37,168 nucleotides of DNA, taken from NCBI GenBank assembly GCA_003215935.1, contig QCJQ01000008.1, positions 1 to 37,168 of the forward strand, read 5' to 3'. Position 1 is the first letter of the stretch; each line of letters opens with the position of its first letter. Shown in pieces: positions 15,285 to 23,082 of the stretch. The stretch is from Prochlorococcus sp. AG-409-D09 (GTDB taxonomy: Bacteria > Cyanobacteriota > Cyanobacteriia > PCC-6307 > Cyanobiaceae). The notes under the pieces are model-generated. The model made no database searches and was not told the DNA's origin. It saw only the letters and a list, made by a program, of their open reading frames with translations. The position numbers were made by a program, and so were the translations under genes.

Positions 15285-15647
15285 ATGCCAATTATTTCTT
15301 TGCTTTTTAGTGCTTTACTTGCATTACATCCATCTCCTATATTTGAGTGTGATGGCAAAATTCTCAATGCAACAATTAGAAACAACTTAAACGGAGATTT
15401 TTCTATTACTAATGATTTGGAAAATATAGATAAGGGCGCATTTATTGTCCTGGATTGGGATGAAATTAGTCTTATGCTGCCAATTTCGTTCAAGTACGGT
15501 GATATAACATTTACAGATAAGAAATGGTTATGGAGTTATCAAGAAGGAGAAGGGAACCTAAGAATGGACAATCCTAGATTTGCTCAATTATTGCCTGGGG
15601 GGCAAATTGTTGAGCATAAATGTGAATCTATTCGACATTATACTTAA
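15285..15647 (+). CDS. Small exported protein, 120 aa
   Basis: A 120-aa protein with a short signal peptide (MPIISLLFSALLALHPSPIF) and a mature part of mixed beta character. Two Cys (in FECDGK and EHKCES) could pair in the periplasm. A conserved-looking aromatic segment, DKKWLWSYQEGEG, follows a series of predicted strands. I do not recognise a named family; it resembles small cyanobacterial exported proteins of unknown role. It stands alone, convergent with the membrane gene to its right. Confidence 0.62.
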   Translation: MPIISLLFSALLALHPSPIFECDGKILNATIRNNLNGDFSITNDLENIDKGAFIVLDWDEISLMLPISFKYGDITFTDKKWLWSYQEGEGNLRMDNPRFAQLLPGGQIVEHKCESIRHYT

Positions 15648-15682
15648 ATAATTAACAAACTCTAAGAAGTTCTTTTAAGGTA

Positions 15683-16258
15683 TTAGAAATTAAAGCTATT
15701 CTTTACTTTTATATTTTTGATTTTTTGGGAACCACTATTCTTTTCTTTAAATAAATTTGAAAATAGAGGTGTTATATATTTTATTTCTTTTGATTCTTTT
15801 TTATTTTGCTTTGGAATTCTCAATTCCTTAAATGATAATTTTGATTTATACCCTTTACTTGATGAAAATTCTAATTTACTTGTTGTTAGACTCTCAGACA
15901 AATTTTGGTTATGATTAAGAGCTACTAAACCAGTGCCTCCTATTGCTAAAATTGCAAGACTACCTAATTTAAATAACTTTGATTTTCGAATAAAATTTAT
16001 TTGACTGCTGTTTACATTATTATATTGCTTATATAAAGGTGATTTTTTCTTTAACTTTGATTTACTTTCAATTGAATTATTTTCACTCTGTGTGATTTCT
16101 GCAGAAATTGCCTTCGGTTGGTTTTCGAAAAGTTTGTTAAATATATAGATTAGTAAGCCAATGGATATTAATAAAGGAACTATTTGAATTGCATCTCTGG
16201 GGATAGAGATCGTATCTAGATTACCAAAAATAATTACCTCTAAGATTGGTTTAAGCAT
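15683..16258 (-). CDS. Two-span membrane protein, 191 aa
   Basis: A 191-aa basic protein with two hydrophobic segments: residues about 24-42 (IVPLLISIGLLIYIFNKLF) and about 96-112 (LGSLAILAIGGTGLVAL). A Ser/Lys-rich linker joins them and the C-terminal 75 residues are highly basic (KELRIPKQNKKESK). I do not recognise it. The basic tail could contact nucleic acid or lipid headgroups. A 15-bp perfect palindrome lies 5 bases upstream of its ATG, where it could affect transcription or ribosome access. Confidence 0.58.
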   Translation of the reverse strand: MLKPILEVIIFGNLDTISIPRDAIQIVPLLISIGLLIYIFNKLFENQPKAISAEITQSENNSIESKSKLKKKSPLYKQYNNVNSSQINFIRKSKLFKLGSLAILAIGGTGLVALNHNQNLSESLTTSKLEFSSSKGYKSKLSFKELRIPKQNKKESKEIKYITPLFSNLFKEKNSGSQKIKNIKVKNSFNF

Positions 16259-16262
16259 GTTT

Positions 16263-16277
16263 AGTTAATCATTAACT
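16263..16277. promoter_or_regulatory. 15-bp palindrome at a gene start
   Basis: AGTTAAT-C-ATTAACT is a perfect palindrome placed 5 to 19 bases before the ATG of the minus-strand gene ending at 16258. It may be an operator or, as RNA, occlude the ribosome site. No known regulator's consensus is claimed. Confidence 0.45.
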
Positions 16278-16800
16278 CCATCAAAGCTCCTTAGAAGTAA
16301 ACGTCTATGCCAACTTCACTGTTAGATATACAATTTATTTTTATATTGCTAATAAGTTTAGAAGCCTTTGTTGAGTGACACGAGTCTGGTTTCCGTGTGA
16401 CTCATGACAAATGATGAAATCTCTTGATTTGATCAGTCCTGTTGTACAAAGCTATAAAACATAAAAGCAATTTTAAGATTCTTATCTTCGAATCTTTTGG
16501 GATTACTTTTTCTATTTTTTAATATCGAAAGAAAGGAGTAATTTTAAAGAATCAATAGGACTACTTGTTGGTCTTGCTTTTTGGTATTTTTATTGAGGAA
16601 ATAGATGTATAGTATAGTTCCTTTATAGTTTTTTAAAAGGATGTGAAATTGAGAATTTGATTCACTGGAACTAAAATATATGAAATTATTTTTATTTTGG
16701 GAAAGCTCTTTATAGGTCTATCTACTTACAAAAGTTTTGTTAATTAATCTGATACAACATGATTTGATCAAGTAAGTTAATTTTTCTACTTAATCTAAAT
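16278..16800. other. Intergenic, about 0.5 kb
   Basis: No convincing gene. A hairpin at 16372-16404 pairs TGAGTGACACG with CGTGTGACTCA (one mismatch, 11-nt loop); it has no T tract. The region must hold the promoters of both flanking divergent genes. Confidence 0.45.
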
Positions 16801-16938
16801 ATGGAAAATGAACAAGATAGATATTTTGAATGCCTTGAAGAGTGCATAGAAGATGAGCAAGGTATGTCATGCAGAAAGGTTTGTGCTCCAATATTGAATG
16901 ATGATCCAACACATCATCCTACTGTTCCTTTAAAGTGA
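16801..16938 (+). CDS. 45-aa protein with twin CX3C motif
   Basis: A 45-residue acidic protein from ATG (16801) to TGA (16936-16938). It carries two CX3C pairs: CLEEC (Cys11, Cys15) and CRKVC (Cys24, Cys28), each in a predicted short helix, with a His pair (THHP) near the C-terminus. Twin CX3C in two helices recalls helical-hairpin disulfide or metal-binding miniproteins. Those families are described mainly in eukaryotes, so only the pattern is compared, not ancestry. There is no signal peptide, so in the reducing cytoplasm metal binding (Zn or Fe-S) is more likely than disulfides. It stands alone. Confidence 0.6.
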   Translation: MENEQDRYFECLEECIEDEQGMSCRKVCAPILNDDPTHHPTVPLK

Positions 16939-17526
16939 TTGATTTTACTATTAACGGCTAGTTAAACCATTAATTCAGGGTACCTAGGTGAGTTAATTTT
17001 GATCTAGGAAAGGGTGTTCAAGTGATAAATAGATGCATGAGGGTAGGAAAGTTTTCATTTTCTCTTTGAAATATCTTCTTTTTTAGGGTTAATCTGATTT
17101 GAGATGAGAGATGGACTACTAGGTTTTGGGATTAAACACAATTTTCAGAATTATCTGGAAATATTAAATTGCTTTACTTTTTTTGAAATGAATAATTAGT
17201 CTCAGCCGTATAATTTTTGCTAATTATCGCATAAGTTGTTTCAATAATTCGATTTGCCGTTACTTTTTCAAGTTTGTCGAGCAGTCAATCAGAGGAAATC
17301 CACCGATATATTTGTGAGATTATAAATTACCAAAACAATTTAGAATAAATCTTCGTCATGATGAATAGCAATGGTTGCTTTTATTGTGCAAGATATCTTT
17401 TGGGTGACTTGGTAGATTGCAATATAACTACAATTTAGATTAGAACCATATAAAGAGATTTTGATCCTTACAAATGATTTTTTCTTTTTTTAGCTCTTGG
17501 GGATTATCTTATGAGGCTATTTTTAA
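16939..17526. other. Intergenic, about 0.6 kb
   Basis: No gene of normal size. A 26-codon frame at 17358-17438 contains CFYC but is too short to support. I see no clear terminator after the twin-CX3C gene. Confidence 0.4.
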
Positions 17527-17724
17527 ATGAAACGAGTGGTTTGGGGTTTTATTATTCCTGATTGGAAAAGTATGTCATATCAACAAAAATTGAGGTTCAA
17601 AAGGCTTTGCCTAGTTCCTTTTTTTGCTTGGATGATTTTTGTTTTCCTAAAACAATTTTCTTATGCCATTCTGCTGCTGCTGTTTTTTTGCATCCTATAT
17701 AAAATCTTAGCTAAAAAGAGCTGA
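17527..17724 (+). CDS. Small membrane protein, 65 aa
   Basis: A 65-aa basic protein with a polar, aromatic N-terminus (VVWGFIIPDWKSMSYQQKLR) and two closely spaced hydrophobic stretches, LCLVPFFAWMIFVFL and AILLLLFFCILYKIL, ending AKKS. The positive-inside rule places both termini in the cytoplasm if both spans insert. I do not recognise a family. It lies about 100 bases before another small gene on the same strand. Confidence 0.55.
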   Translation: MKRVVWGFIIPDWKSMSYQQKLRFKRLCLVPFFAWMIFVFLKQFSYAILLLLFFCILYKILAKKS

Positions 17725-17821
17725 GTACATCTCTATTTGATTGGCTGGGAAGAAACATAAGATGGTTGACCTTTTAAATTAGTAAGTTACAAATACTTTC
17801 AAGACATATGTATGAGTTCTG

Positions 17822-17992
17822 ATGAATTCCAAAGAACTTAGGAACGCTTACCAAGACTTAATGATAAAAGCGAAGCAATCAAAAGGTCGTAAAGAATTTG
17901 TTGGTCATGTTCATCAAGCAAGCAGACTCCGCAATAGGTATTCAATAAAAAAAGCGTATCTTAAAGATATGGAAACTTTAAGAGCTGCATAG
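17822..17992 (+). CDS. Small basic protein ending in -AA
   Basis: A 56-aa, strongly basic protein from ATG (17822) to TAG (17990-17992). It is helical in character (RNAYQDLMIKAKQSKGRKEF, then HQASRLRNRYSIKKAYLKDM) and could bind nucleic acid, though there is no recognised motif. It ends Leu-Arg-Ala-Ala. No membrane segment is present. It follows the small membrane gene at 17527 and precedes cyAbrB by 240 bases. Confidence 0.55.
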   Translation: MNSKELRNAYQDLMIKAKQSKGRKEFVGHVHQASRLRNRYSIKKAYLKDMETLRAA

Positions 17993-18181
17993 CTTTGAGA
18001 TTAGTAAGACGAAGAAACTATCCGAAAAAGGATAAAAAAAGGAGCTGGCCTCAAAATTTTAATTCTTCGCATATTAAAGACTTTTTATCGCTCAAAATAA
18101 AATCCTTTGCTTGAGCGTGGTAAAACAGGATAAAATTTTTTGTTTCGGAAAATAAAATTTCCAGACTGACTAATATAAATA

Positions 18182-18210
18182 TTGTCACCTTCTTATTTAT
18201 AAGTTATTAT
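18182..18210 (+). promoter_or_regulatory. Promoter of cyAbrB gene
   Basis: TTGTCA (18182-18187), a 17-base spacer and TATTAT (18205-18210). The predicted start near 18217 gives a leader of about 17 nt before the ATG at 18234. Confidence 0.6.
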
Positions 18211-18233
18211 AAAAAGTAATTAACTTATTTGTC

Positions 18234-18590
18234 ATGCTCACTGGTAAGGATTTGTTAGCCAAAGTTAAGGACTTGGGTGATGTATCTAAGTCTGATCTTG
18301 TTAAGGCTTGTGGATATGTATCCACAAAGAAGGGAGGCGGAGAGCGTCTTAACTACACAGCTTTTTATGAAGCTTTGCTAGAAGCAAAAGGTGTAAATCT
18401 AGCTTCCGAAAGCTCAGGTGGTATTGGCAAAGGAGGTAGAAAGCTTAGCTATGTAGCCACAGTTCAAGGAAACGGAAATCTGTTGATTGGTAAGGCTTAC
18501 ACAGCTCTTTTAGATCTCAAGCCTGGGGATAACTTTGAAATCAAGATGGGACGCAAAGGCTTCCGTTTAGTCCCTGAAGGTGATGGTTAA
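18234..18590 (+). CDS. cyAbrB-type transcription regulator
   Basis: A 118-aa cyanobacterial AbrB-like regulator (cyAbrB). The N-terminal half has the characteristic LTGKDLLAKVKDLGDVSK and KACGYVSTKKGGGERLNYTA segments. The C-terminal half (residues about 70-118) is the AbrB-like DNA-binding domain with LLDLKPGDNFEIKMGRKGF. In cyanobacteria these proteins act widely on carbon/nitrogen balance genes, and the two paralogues can act together with NtcA. It is cytoplasmic and nucleoid-associated. The gene has its own promoter (18182-18210) and terminator (18622-18660), so it is a single-gene unit. Base composition is higher in GC than its neighbours, as expected for a conserved, highly expressed gene. 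Confidence 0.94.
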   Translation: MLTGKDLLAKVKDLGDVSKSDLVKACGYVSTKKGGGERLNYTAFYEALLEAKGVNLASESSGGIGKGGRKLSYVATVQGNGNLLIGKAYTALLDLKPGDNFEIKMGRKGFRLVPEGDG

Positions 18591-18621
18591 GCGTTAGAGA
18601 TTTCTGCCTCTAATCTGTTTT

Positions 18622-18660
18622 ATAGCTAGTGAGCTTTTTTGTTCACTAGCTATTTTTTTT
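18622..18660 (+). terminator. Intrinsic terminator of cyAbrB
   Basis: ATAGCTAGTGA (18622-18632), a 10-nt loop, TCACTAGCTAT (18643-18653), then a run of T to 18660. It lies 32 bases after the cyAbrB stop. Confidence 0.92.
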
Positions 18661-19669
18661 GTCTTCCCTCGTTTAATTGAGCTAAAACGAATTAACATGA
18701 CCATTTTCAATCCTAATATGGCTATTGATTATGAAGGACCTCTGACTTTTTGAATTTCCTTTCTGTTTTTAGCTGATTTTTTTGGGGCATTTTTTCTCAA
18801 TATTTGCTTCGAATCTTATGAAAATTCTTTCAGCCTGAAAATTTAATCTTGTAACAACTGTTCAGTAGAAACATTCCAGGTGCAAAATTATGCTTGCAAT
18901 CTTCTGTTTGATAGTGCGGTAATAGGTTTATACGTTATTCAACTAGTTCAGATATGCTGCAAATAATCAATAATACAAAATTCATTTTCATTTGACAGAC
19001 TCTTTTTCAAAGAAGGGACTATTTTTTATCAATGCATAAAATTTGATTAGATTCTCTGTGTGCTCTTATCTAAAATACGAATAATAAATCTTTACTAAAA
19101 CTCTTACCAAAATCTTGAATTGCTTTTTTGTCATATACAAATGAAAAACTCTTTGTATATTTCAGGCGGATTCAACTCTTGTAAATATAATGATGTTGAG
19201 ATCTTTGTGCTATAAGCAGTGAAATTATTTGACTACATAGATAAGTCCACTCTGATTTATCTATTATTATTTTAGGAGTGTAAATATAGGACTTAAATTT
19301 TATAAGATAATGGAATATCATGAATTAACATTTCTTAAGTATATGCATTTAGTTAAATCAATGACAGAGTCACTTTGAAAATACTTTATTCTAAAAATTG
19401 TATAAAAGACATTATTTATATTATGTCAGGTGCCTTAACCTTTTTGTAATTCTAGCTTTTGTTGATTTTTCTATTATTAACATTTGAAGTTTCATGAAAT
19501 TATTAATGCTAAATAAATTAAAATATTTATTCTAATTTAACTAACAATTGTAAATTAATTTATGAAATGATATAGGAACAGTAATTTTTTATTCTTTGAT
19601 AGTAGCATTGCTTTTAATTATTTTTTTCTGCTAAAATTTAATAATCTATTTTTTTGATTAAGTTCATCT
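18661..19669. other. Gene-poor region, 1.0 kb
   Basis: The longest stretch without a supported gene. Only frames under 25 codons occur (for example ATG at 18697 and 19141). It is very AT-rich to the right. I see no terminator hairpin, RNA motif or repeat that I can defend. It may be degraded sequence or contain unannotated small RNAs. Confidence 0.4.
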
Positions 19670-19873
19670 ATGATTGATAGTCTAACTCTTCGAATCTGCA
19701 AAAATGACATGGAAATATGTAATCAAAAGATTCAAAACCTTGAGCATGCTATTAAGCAAGCAGAAATTATGATAGCTGAATCACAGTTGAATCAGGACTC
19801 TCTTGTTTTTTTAAAGCGAAAGATTGCTGAATCAGCACAGGATTTAGAAGTTCTTTATTTACTTCATTCTTGA
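19670..19873 (+). CDS. Small coiled-coil protein, 67 aa
   Basis: A 67-aa protein, almost wholly helical, with heptad-like spacing through KIQNLEHAIKQAEIMIAESQ and FLKRKIAESAQDLEVLYLL; two Cys lie near the N-terminus. There is no membrane segment. The family is unknown; dimerisation or partner binding is the most that can be said. It converges on the next gene across an AT-rich hairpin that could terminate both. Confidence 0.5.
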   Translation: MIDSLTLRICKNDMEICNQKIQNLEHAIKQAEIMIAESQLNQDSLVFLKRKIAESAQDLEVLYLLHS

Positions 19874-19880
19874 TAAACTT

Positions 19881-19912
19881 AATTTATTATTTGTATAAAT
19901 AATAAATTTTTT
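19881..19912. terminator. Bidirectional AT-rich terminator
   Basis: AATTTATTATTT (19881-19892), loop GTAT, AAATAATAAATT (19897-19908), followed by TTTT. It is placed between convergent genes and has A and T runs on both sides; it is weak in GC. Confidence 0.55.
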
Positions 19913-19925
19913 ATACAACATATGC

Positions 19926-20288
19926 TTACCACATATCTTGTATTGCATCTTCATTCTCTTTTTTCAACTTTTCTACCATTTCGATTCTTCTATTAAATTC
20001 TTTTTCTTCTGGGCTGATTTGATTCGTTATAGAAGCCTGGGTACTCTTTTTTACTTCTTTTAATTTATCGATGAAGCTGTCTTGGAAGTGATCTTGCATT
20101 TCTTTCCAAGCTTCTTTTTCTTCTTCATTCCCAACCGTACCTTTGATTTGGTCATCAATAACAGACCTAACGAATTTCCGTAAGTCAGTTTCTGACATCT
20201 CCTTAAGACGACTATCGACATAAATGTTTTTAAGCTTGTTCAGCTCAGATTGACTAAGGTCTTTGTAATTAATTTCTTCTGTTGACAC
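19926..20288 (-). CDS. Acidic helical protein, 120 aa
   Basis: A 120-aa highly charged, soluble, helical protein. It starts MSTEEINYKDLSQSELNKLK and contains long Lys/Glu-rich helices (SETDLRKFVRSVIDDQIKG, EKEFNRRIEMVEKLKKENED), ending in DMW. No Cys, no membrane segment, no known motif. The regular amphipathic pattern indicates a real protein. I believe similar proteins occur in other picocyanobacteria but cannot name a family. It may form a coiled coil. Confidence 0.6.
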   Translation of the reverse strand: MSTEEINYKDLSQSELNKLKNIYVDSRLKEMSETDLRKFVRSVIDDQIKGTVGNEEEKEAWKEMQDHFQDSFIDKLKEVKKSTQASITNQISPEEKEFNRRIEMVEKLKKENEDAIQDMW

Positions 20289-20648
20289 TATAAAAGAATC
20301 TTAAAATCGTCTTTAGTAATTGCATATAAAAATTATTTTGCAAGTCTATATTCCAAGTCTAGATACGATTTTTTGCAATTAGACGAGGTTTTGTGATTAA
20401 TTCATAACAACATATTTCTAACAGTCGTGTAAGTTGATTTTACTTTACGTAAGTTTCATATGAAAGAAATTCGATCTCTTTTATCACCCAATAGGATTAT
20501 TTTAAGACTCTTCATATCAATTAAAGAAAGTATTGTTTAATTTAATTTTTCTAGATTAGGTATTGAAAATGATAGCGGTGTAGAATTTTTTTAATATAAA
20601 AACTAGAGCTCTGATAGAAAGTAATAACTTTAAAAAAAATTTAGAAAA
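20289..20648. other. Intergenic, 360 bp
   Basis: AT-rich spacer upstream of the acidic helical gene (minus) and downstream of the next minus gene. No gene, hairpin or RNA is supported. Confidence 0.4.
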
Positions 20649-20906
20649 TCATTGTATATCTTGCACTTCTAAGTCGAATTCATATTGTTCATCATCATTT
20701 AATCGATCTACGACATCTTTAATTAATAAACCAGTTAAATCTTTCATGTTTCCAAATGAAATCAGTTGACTAGTATAAATTAAGCTCATTGTTTCTTTGA
20801 TTTCTTCTTTGTATTGACTATTGGTATTAATTACATAAGTTGCCCACGCAAAATTAATGATGAAATAAGAAGCGATGAGACTTCCACAAGTGCTGATTAA
20901 TTTCAT
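20649..20906 (-). CDS. Small protein with N-terminal hydrophobic segment
   Basis: An 85-aa protein. Residues 1-22 (MKLISTCGSLIASYFIINFA) look like a signal peptide or anchor, with a possible cleavage after FAWA. The rest is polar and acidic with an amphipathic helix (KDLTGLLIKDVVDRLNDDEQ). The family is unknown. It may be periplasmic or anchored. No operon partner is evident. Confidence 0.5.
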   Translation of the reverse strand: MKLISTCGSLIASYFIINFAWATYVINTNSQYKEEIKETMSLIYTSQLISFGNMKDLTGLLIKDVVDRLNDDEQYEFDLEVQDIQ

Positions 20907-21537
20907 TTTATTAGCATTGTTGTAGTTTCATTAATGATCGAATTTTTTTCGATTTCCTATTTGGATTTAAAAACAATCATATTATAGTGAGATTATGAAT
21001 ATTTTGCTTTTTATATTAAATCTTAATTACATGATCTATTTGAATTATATTGTTGCAGTAGAAAAGCTTCCCATTAAGTTAGTTGGTAAGGATATACCAT
21101 TATTATGTCTAACTTTCATAGGTTGTATTTAAAAATATATTTATTTAACTTAGTAAGTATCTGCTGTATTTATACAATTAAAATATTAGGTGAAATTAAT
21201 GAGAACTCTTTTTACATATAGATACTCGAAATATACTATTTCCTTTGTTGATTCAAATTAGGGAGTATATGTTAAGTTTTAATTTTCTCTAATTTATTTT
21301 TCTTTTACTGATGTAACTATCATCCCTATTTTCTGACATGGGATAGTTTTAAGATATTATTACATTTAATGCTGTAACCAATAAATAGCTGAATTTCGTA
21401 AGGCTTTTTGGAAAATCAAATTCGTAATGTTTATATTATCTCAAATTTAAAATTTGCATTTTTTTAATGACACACTATATTACTTAGTCACTTAGAATAT
21501 TAAATTGTTTGCTTTTTAACAGCAGGTCTTGACTATT
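20907..21537. other. Intergenic, about 0.6 kb
   Basis: AT-rich. It contains one 45-codon frame (20995-21132, listed separately with low confidence) and nothing else that I can support. Confidence 0.4.
20995..21132 (+). CDS. Doubtful 45-aa hydrophobic peptide
   Basis: ATG (20995) to TAA (21130-21132), with a hydrophobic start (MNILLFILNLNYMIYLNYIV) and a second hydrophobic end (PLLCLTFIGCI). The composition could simply reflect AT-rich DNA. There is no ribosome site or family. Confidence 0.22.
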   Translation: MNILLFILNLNYMIYLNYIVAVEKLPIKLVGKDIPLLCLTFIGCI

Positions 21538-21564
21538 CATTTGTTTTTTATTAAAAAACAAATG
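21538..21564. promoter_or_regulatory. 12-bp inverted repeat at DUF1651 copy 3 start
   Basis: CATTTGTTTTTT (21538-21549), ATT, AAAAAACAAATG (21553-21564), 14 bases before the ATG. A TTGACT (21529-21534) with TAAAAA (21552-21557), spacer 17, could form a promoter that overlaps it. It may be an operator or, if transcribed, a hairpin. Confidence 0.6.
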
Positions 21565-21578
21565 TTACATTTTTTGGA

Positions 21579-21848
21579 ATGGCCAAGATTTCAGTTATTA
21601 ATGATCCTGAAGGATGGTTAACAGATCCCAATAAGAAATGGACTATGCATTTCGAAAAATCTCTTAGTCCTAATTCAAAGGAGAGTTCTGAGATAACACT
21701 TGATATGTGGCGGTTAATGCCCAATAGAGCTCCTTCTCAATTTAAAAGTAGGCGAAAATTACCCTTCCAAGAAGCATCTAAAATTTGGAATGAATTAATA
21801 TCATTGGGCTGGAAAAAAACTAAGAATAGATGTTTGAACATCGCTTGA
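21579..21848 (+). CDS. DUF1651 family protein, copy 3 (divergent)
   Basis: An 89-aa protein related to copies 1 and 2 but more diverged. It keeps the GWLTDP start, MWRLMPNRAPSQFKSRRKLP in place of the QLWYA...RR.D core, and the final WNELISLGWKK block. The LWYA motif is changed to MWRL. The start at 21579 agrees with the family length. It is preceded by a strong palindrome. No membrane segment. Function unknown; the divergence suggests a different partner from copies 1 and 2. Confidence 0.72.
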   Translation: MAKISVINDPEGWLTDPNKKWTMHFEKSLSPNSKESSEITLDMWRLMPNRAPSQFKSRRKLPFQEASKIWNELISLGWKKTKNRCLNIA

Positions 21849-21985
21849 ATCATCTTACTTCTATTAGTTCTCATTAATTTTGACTTTATCAAAATTTAGA
21901 ATTGTTCCAACCATATAAGTGGATCATTTTTTGTGTCAATTAAGTACTTACGACTACCTTATTATTAATAGAAATATTAATCTAC

Positions 21986-22234
21986 ATGATTGTAATCAAA
22001 ATCACAAATTCTTCTGAAGTTGTTGCTTCTAAGGCAGGTAAATTTTTAGAAAAATTAACTCCAGAAAAAATTGATCAAAATTTAGTAGAAACTCAAGTAA
22101 TTCAACAAATGATAGATCAGCTCAGCCTTGAAGGCCTTAAGGGCGAAATATCCTTAGTAAAAGGAATAGACATTAAAAATAATCATTTGATTACTGAAAA
22201 AGGTTTTTTCATTAAGGATACTAAGCAATTTTAG
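21986..22234 (+). CDS. Uncharacterised soluble protein, 82 aa
   Basis: An 82-aa protein with regular helix and strand pattern: a strand start (MIVIKITNSSE), a helix (VVASKAGKFLEKLTPEKIDQ), another helix (QVIQQMIDQLSLEGLKG) and two strands (EISLVKGIDI, HLITEKGFFI). This looks like a small folded domain. No Cys or membrane segment. I do not recognise the family. A hairpin with a T run follows immediately. Confidence 0.58.
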   Translation: MIVIKITNSSEVVASKAGKFLEKLTPEKIDQNLVETQVIQQMIDQLSLEGLKGEISLVKGIDIKNNHLITEKGFFIKDTKQF

Positions 22235-22237
22235 TTG

Positions 22238-22261
22238 AAAATTATGAATGAATAATTTTTT
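22238..22261 (+). terminator. Weak intrinsic terminator
   Basis: AAAATTAT (22238-22245), 6-nt loop, ATAATTTT (22252-22259), followed by TT, just after the stop at 22234. Confidence 0.5.
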
Positions 22262-22572
22262 ATACCACTTTATTTCGTTATAAGATATGCAATAATTGAA
22301 TTTAATAATTTTGAAAAATCTTAAATGTATTTTCTAGGAAAATTAGAAAATTTTGATAATATTTAGTTTTAGCTAACAAGAAATGTTTCAACTACTTATC
22401 AAATATTATGCTTGATTACTTTTTCTTTATTAGCACTTTATTCCAAATCCTTTAAATCAACATAAATCCTTTTTCACCTGAATTAAACAATTTAAATAAG
22501 TAAATAAATTATTAGCACTACGAGTATCTAGAGCAGATAATAACAACAATAAGTTTCTCAATATTTTAATCT
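22262..22572. other. Intergenic, about 310 bp
   Basis: AT-rich spacer between convergent genes. No gene or RNA signal is seen. Confidence 0.4.
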
Positions 22573-23082
22573 TCACTTATATATCGAGTTCATATTAATG
22601 ATAATATATATAAATATTAATAATAGCAGCAGAGGGATACTACTAACAGTAATTGCAACAATAGAAATGAAAGTGATTATAATTAAAATTATCTTAATTA
22701 TCCTTAGAATTTCTTTTAAATAAAATAGAATCAAATTACTATTGATTCGTCTATATCTTTGTTGTATTTGGTTCCGTTTAATTATAGCTTCTTTTAGAGA
22801 TTTTATATGCCAATTAATTGATTGATTAATAGAGATTTGATAGTATTTCTTTTGAATTAAATTAAACCAATTTTTATCTTTAGTTATAATTGACTTTATT
22901 TTCACAATTTGAACCTCAATTAGTCCTTTAATTAGTTCTTTTATTTCGTTATCAATTTTTCTTTGTTCATTCTTAAGAATCTCTTTTGGAGATTGATAAC
23001 TTGTTTTTTTGTAGACTGTGACAGACCCTTTGTTTGATTGTTCCGAGGAAAAGAATATAGATTTCAGCAAATTTTTCTTCAT
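22573..23082 (-). CDS. Helical protein with C-terminal membrane segment
   Basis: A 169-aa basic protein. Residues about 30-125 are helical and Ile/Lys-rich (ILKNEQRKIDNEIKELIKG...). The C-terminal 45 residues form one or two membrane spans (IIKIILIIITFISIVAI and IPLLLLLIFIYIIINM). The family is unknown. Its 5' end (23018-23082) overlaps the longest form of the divergent GT4 gene, so one of the two starts may be misplaced. It may be a membrane-anchored partner of the glycan genes, but that is only positional inference. Confidence 0.48.
   Translation of the reverse strand: MKKNLLKSIFFSSEQSNKGSVTVYKKTSYQSPKEILKNEQRKIDNEIKELIKGLIEVQIVKIKSIITKDKNWFNLIQKKYYQISINQSINWHIKSLKEAIIKRNQIQQRYRRINSNLILFYLKEILRIIKIILIIITFISIVAITVSSIPLLLLLIFIYIIINMNSIYK

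Noticed and set aside
15103-15291. 62-codon minus-strand frame
   Set aside because: Depends on a TTG start that overlaps the ATG of the exported-protein gene; no supporting features.
17358-17438. 26-codon peptide with CFYC and a third Cys
   Set aside because: Too short, with no ribosome site that I can see; chance is likely.
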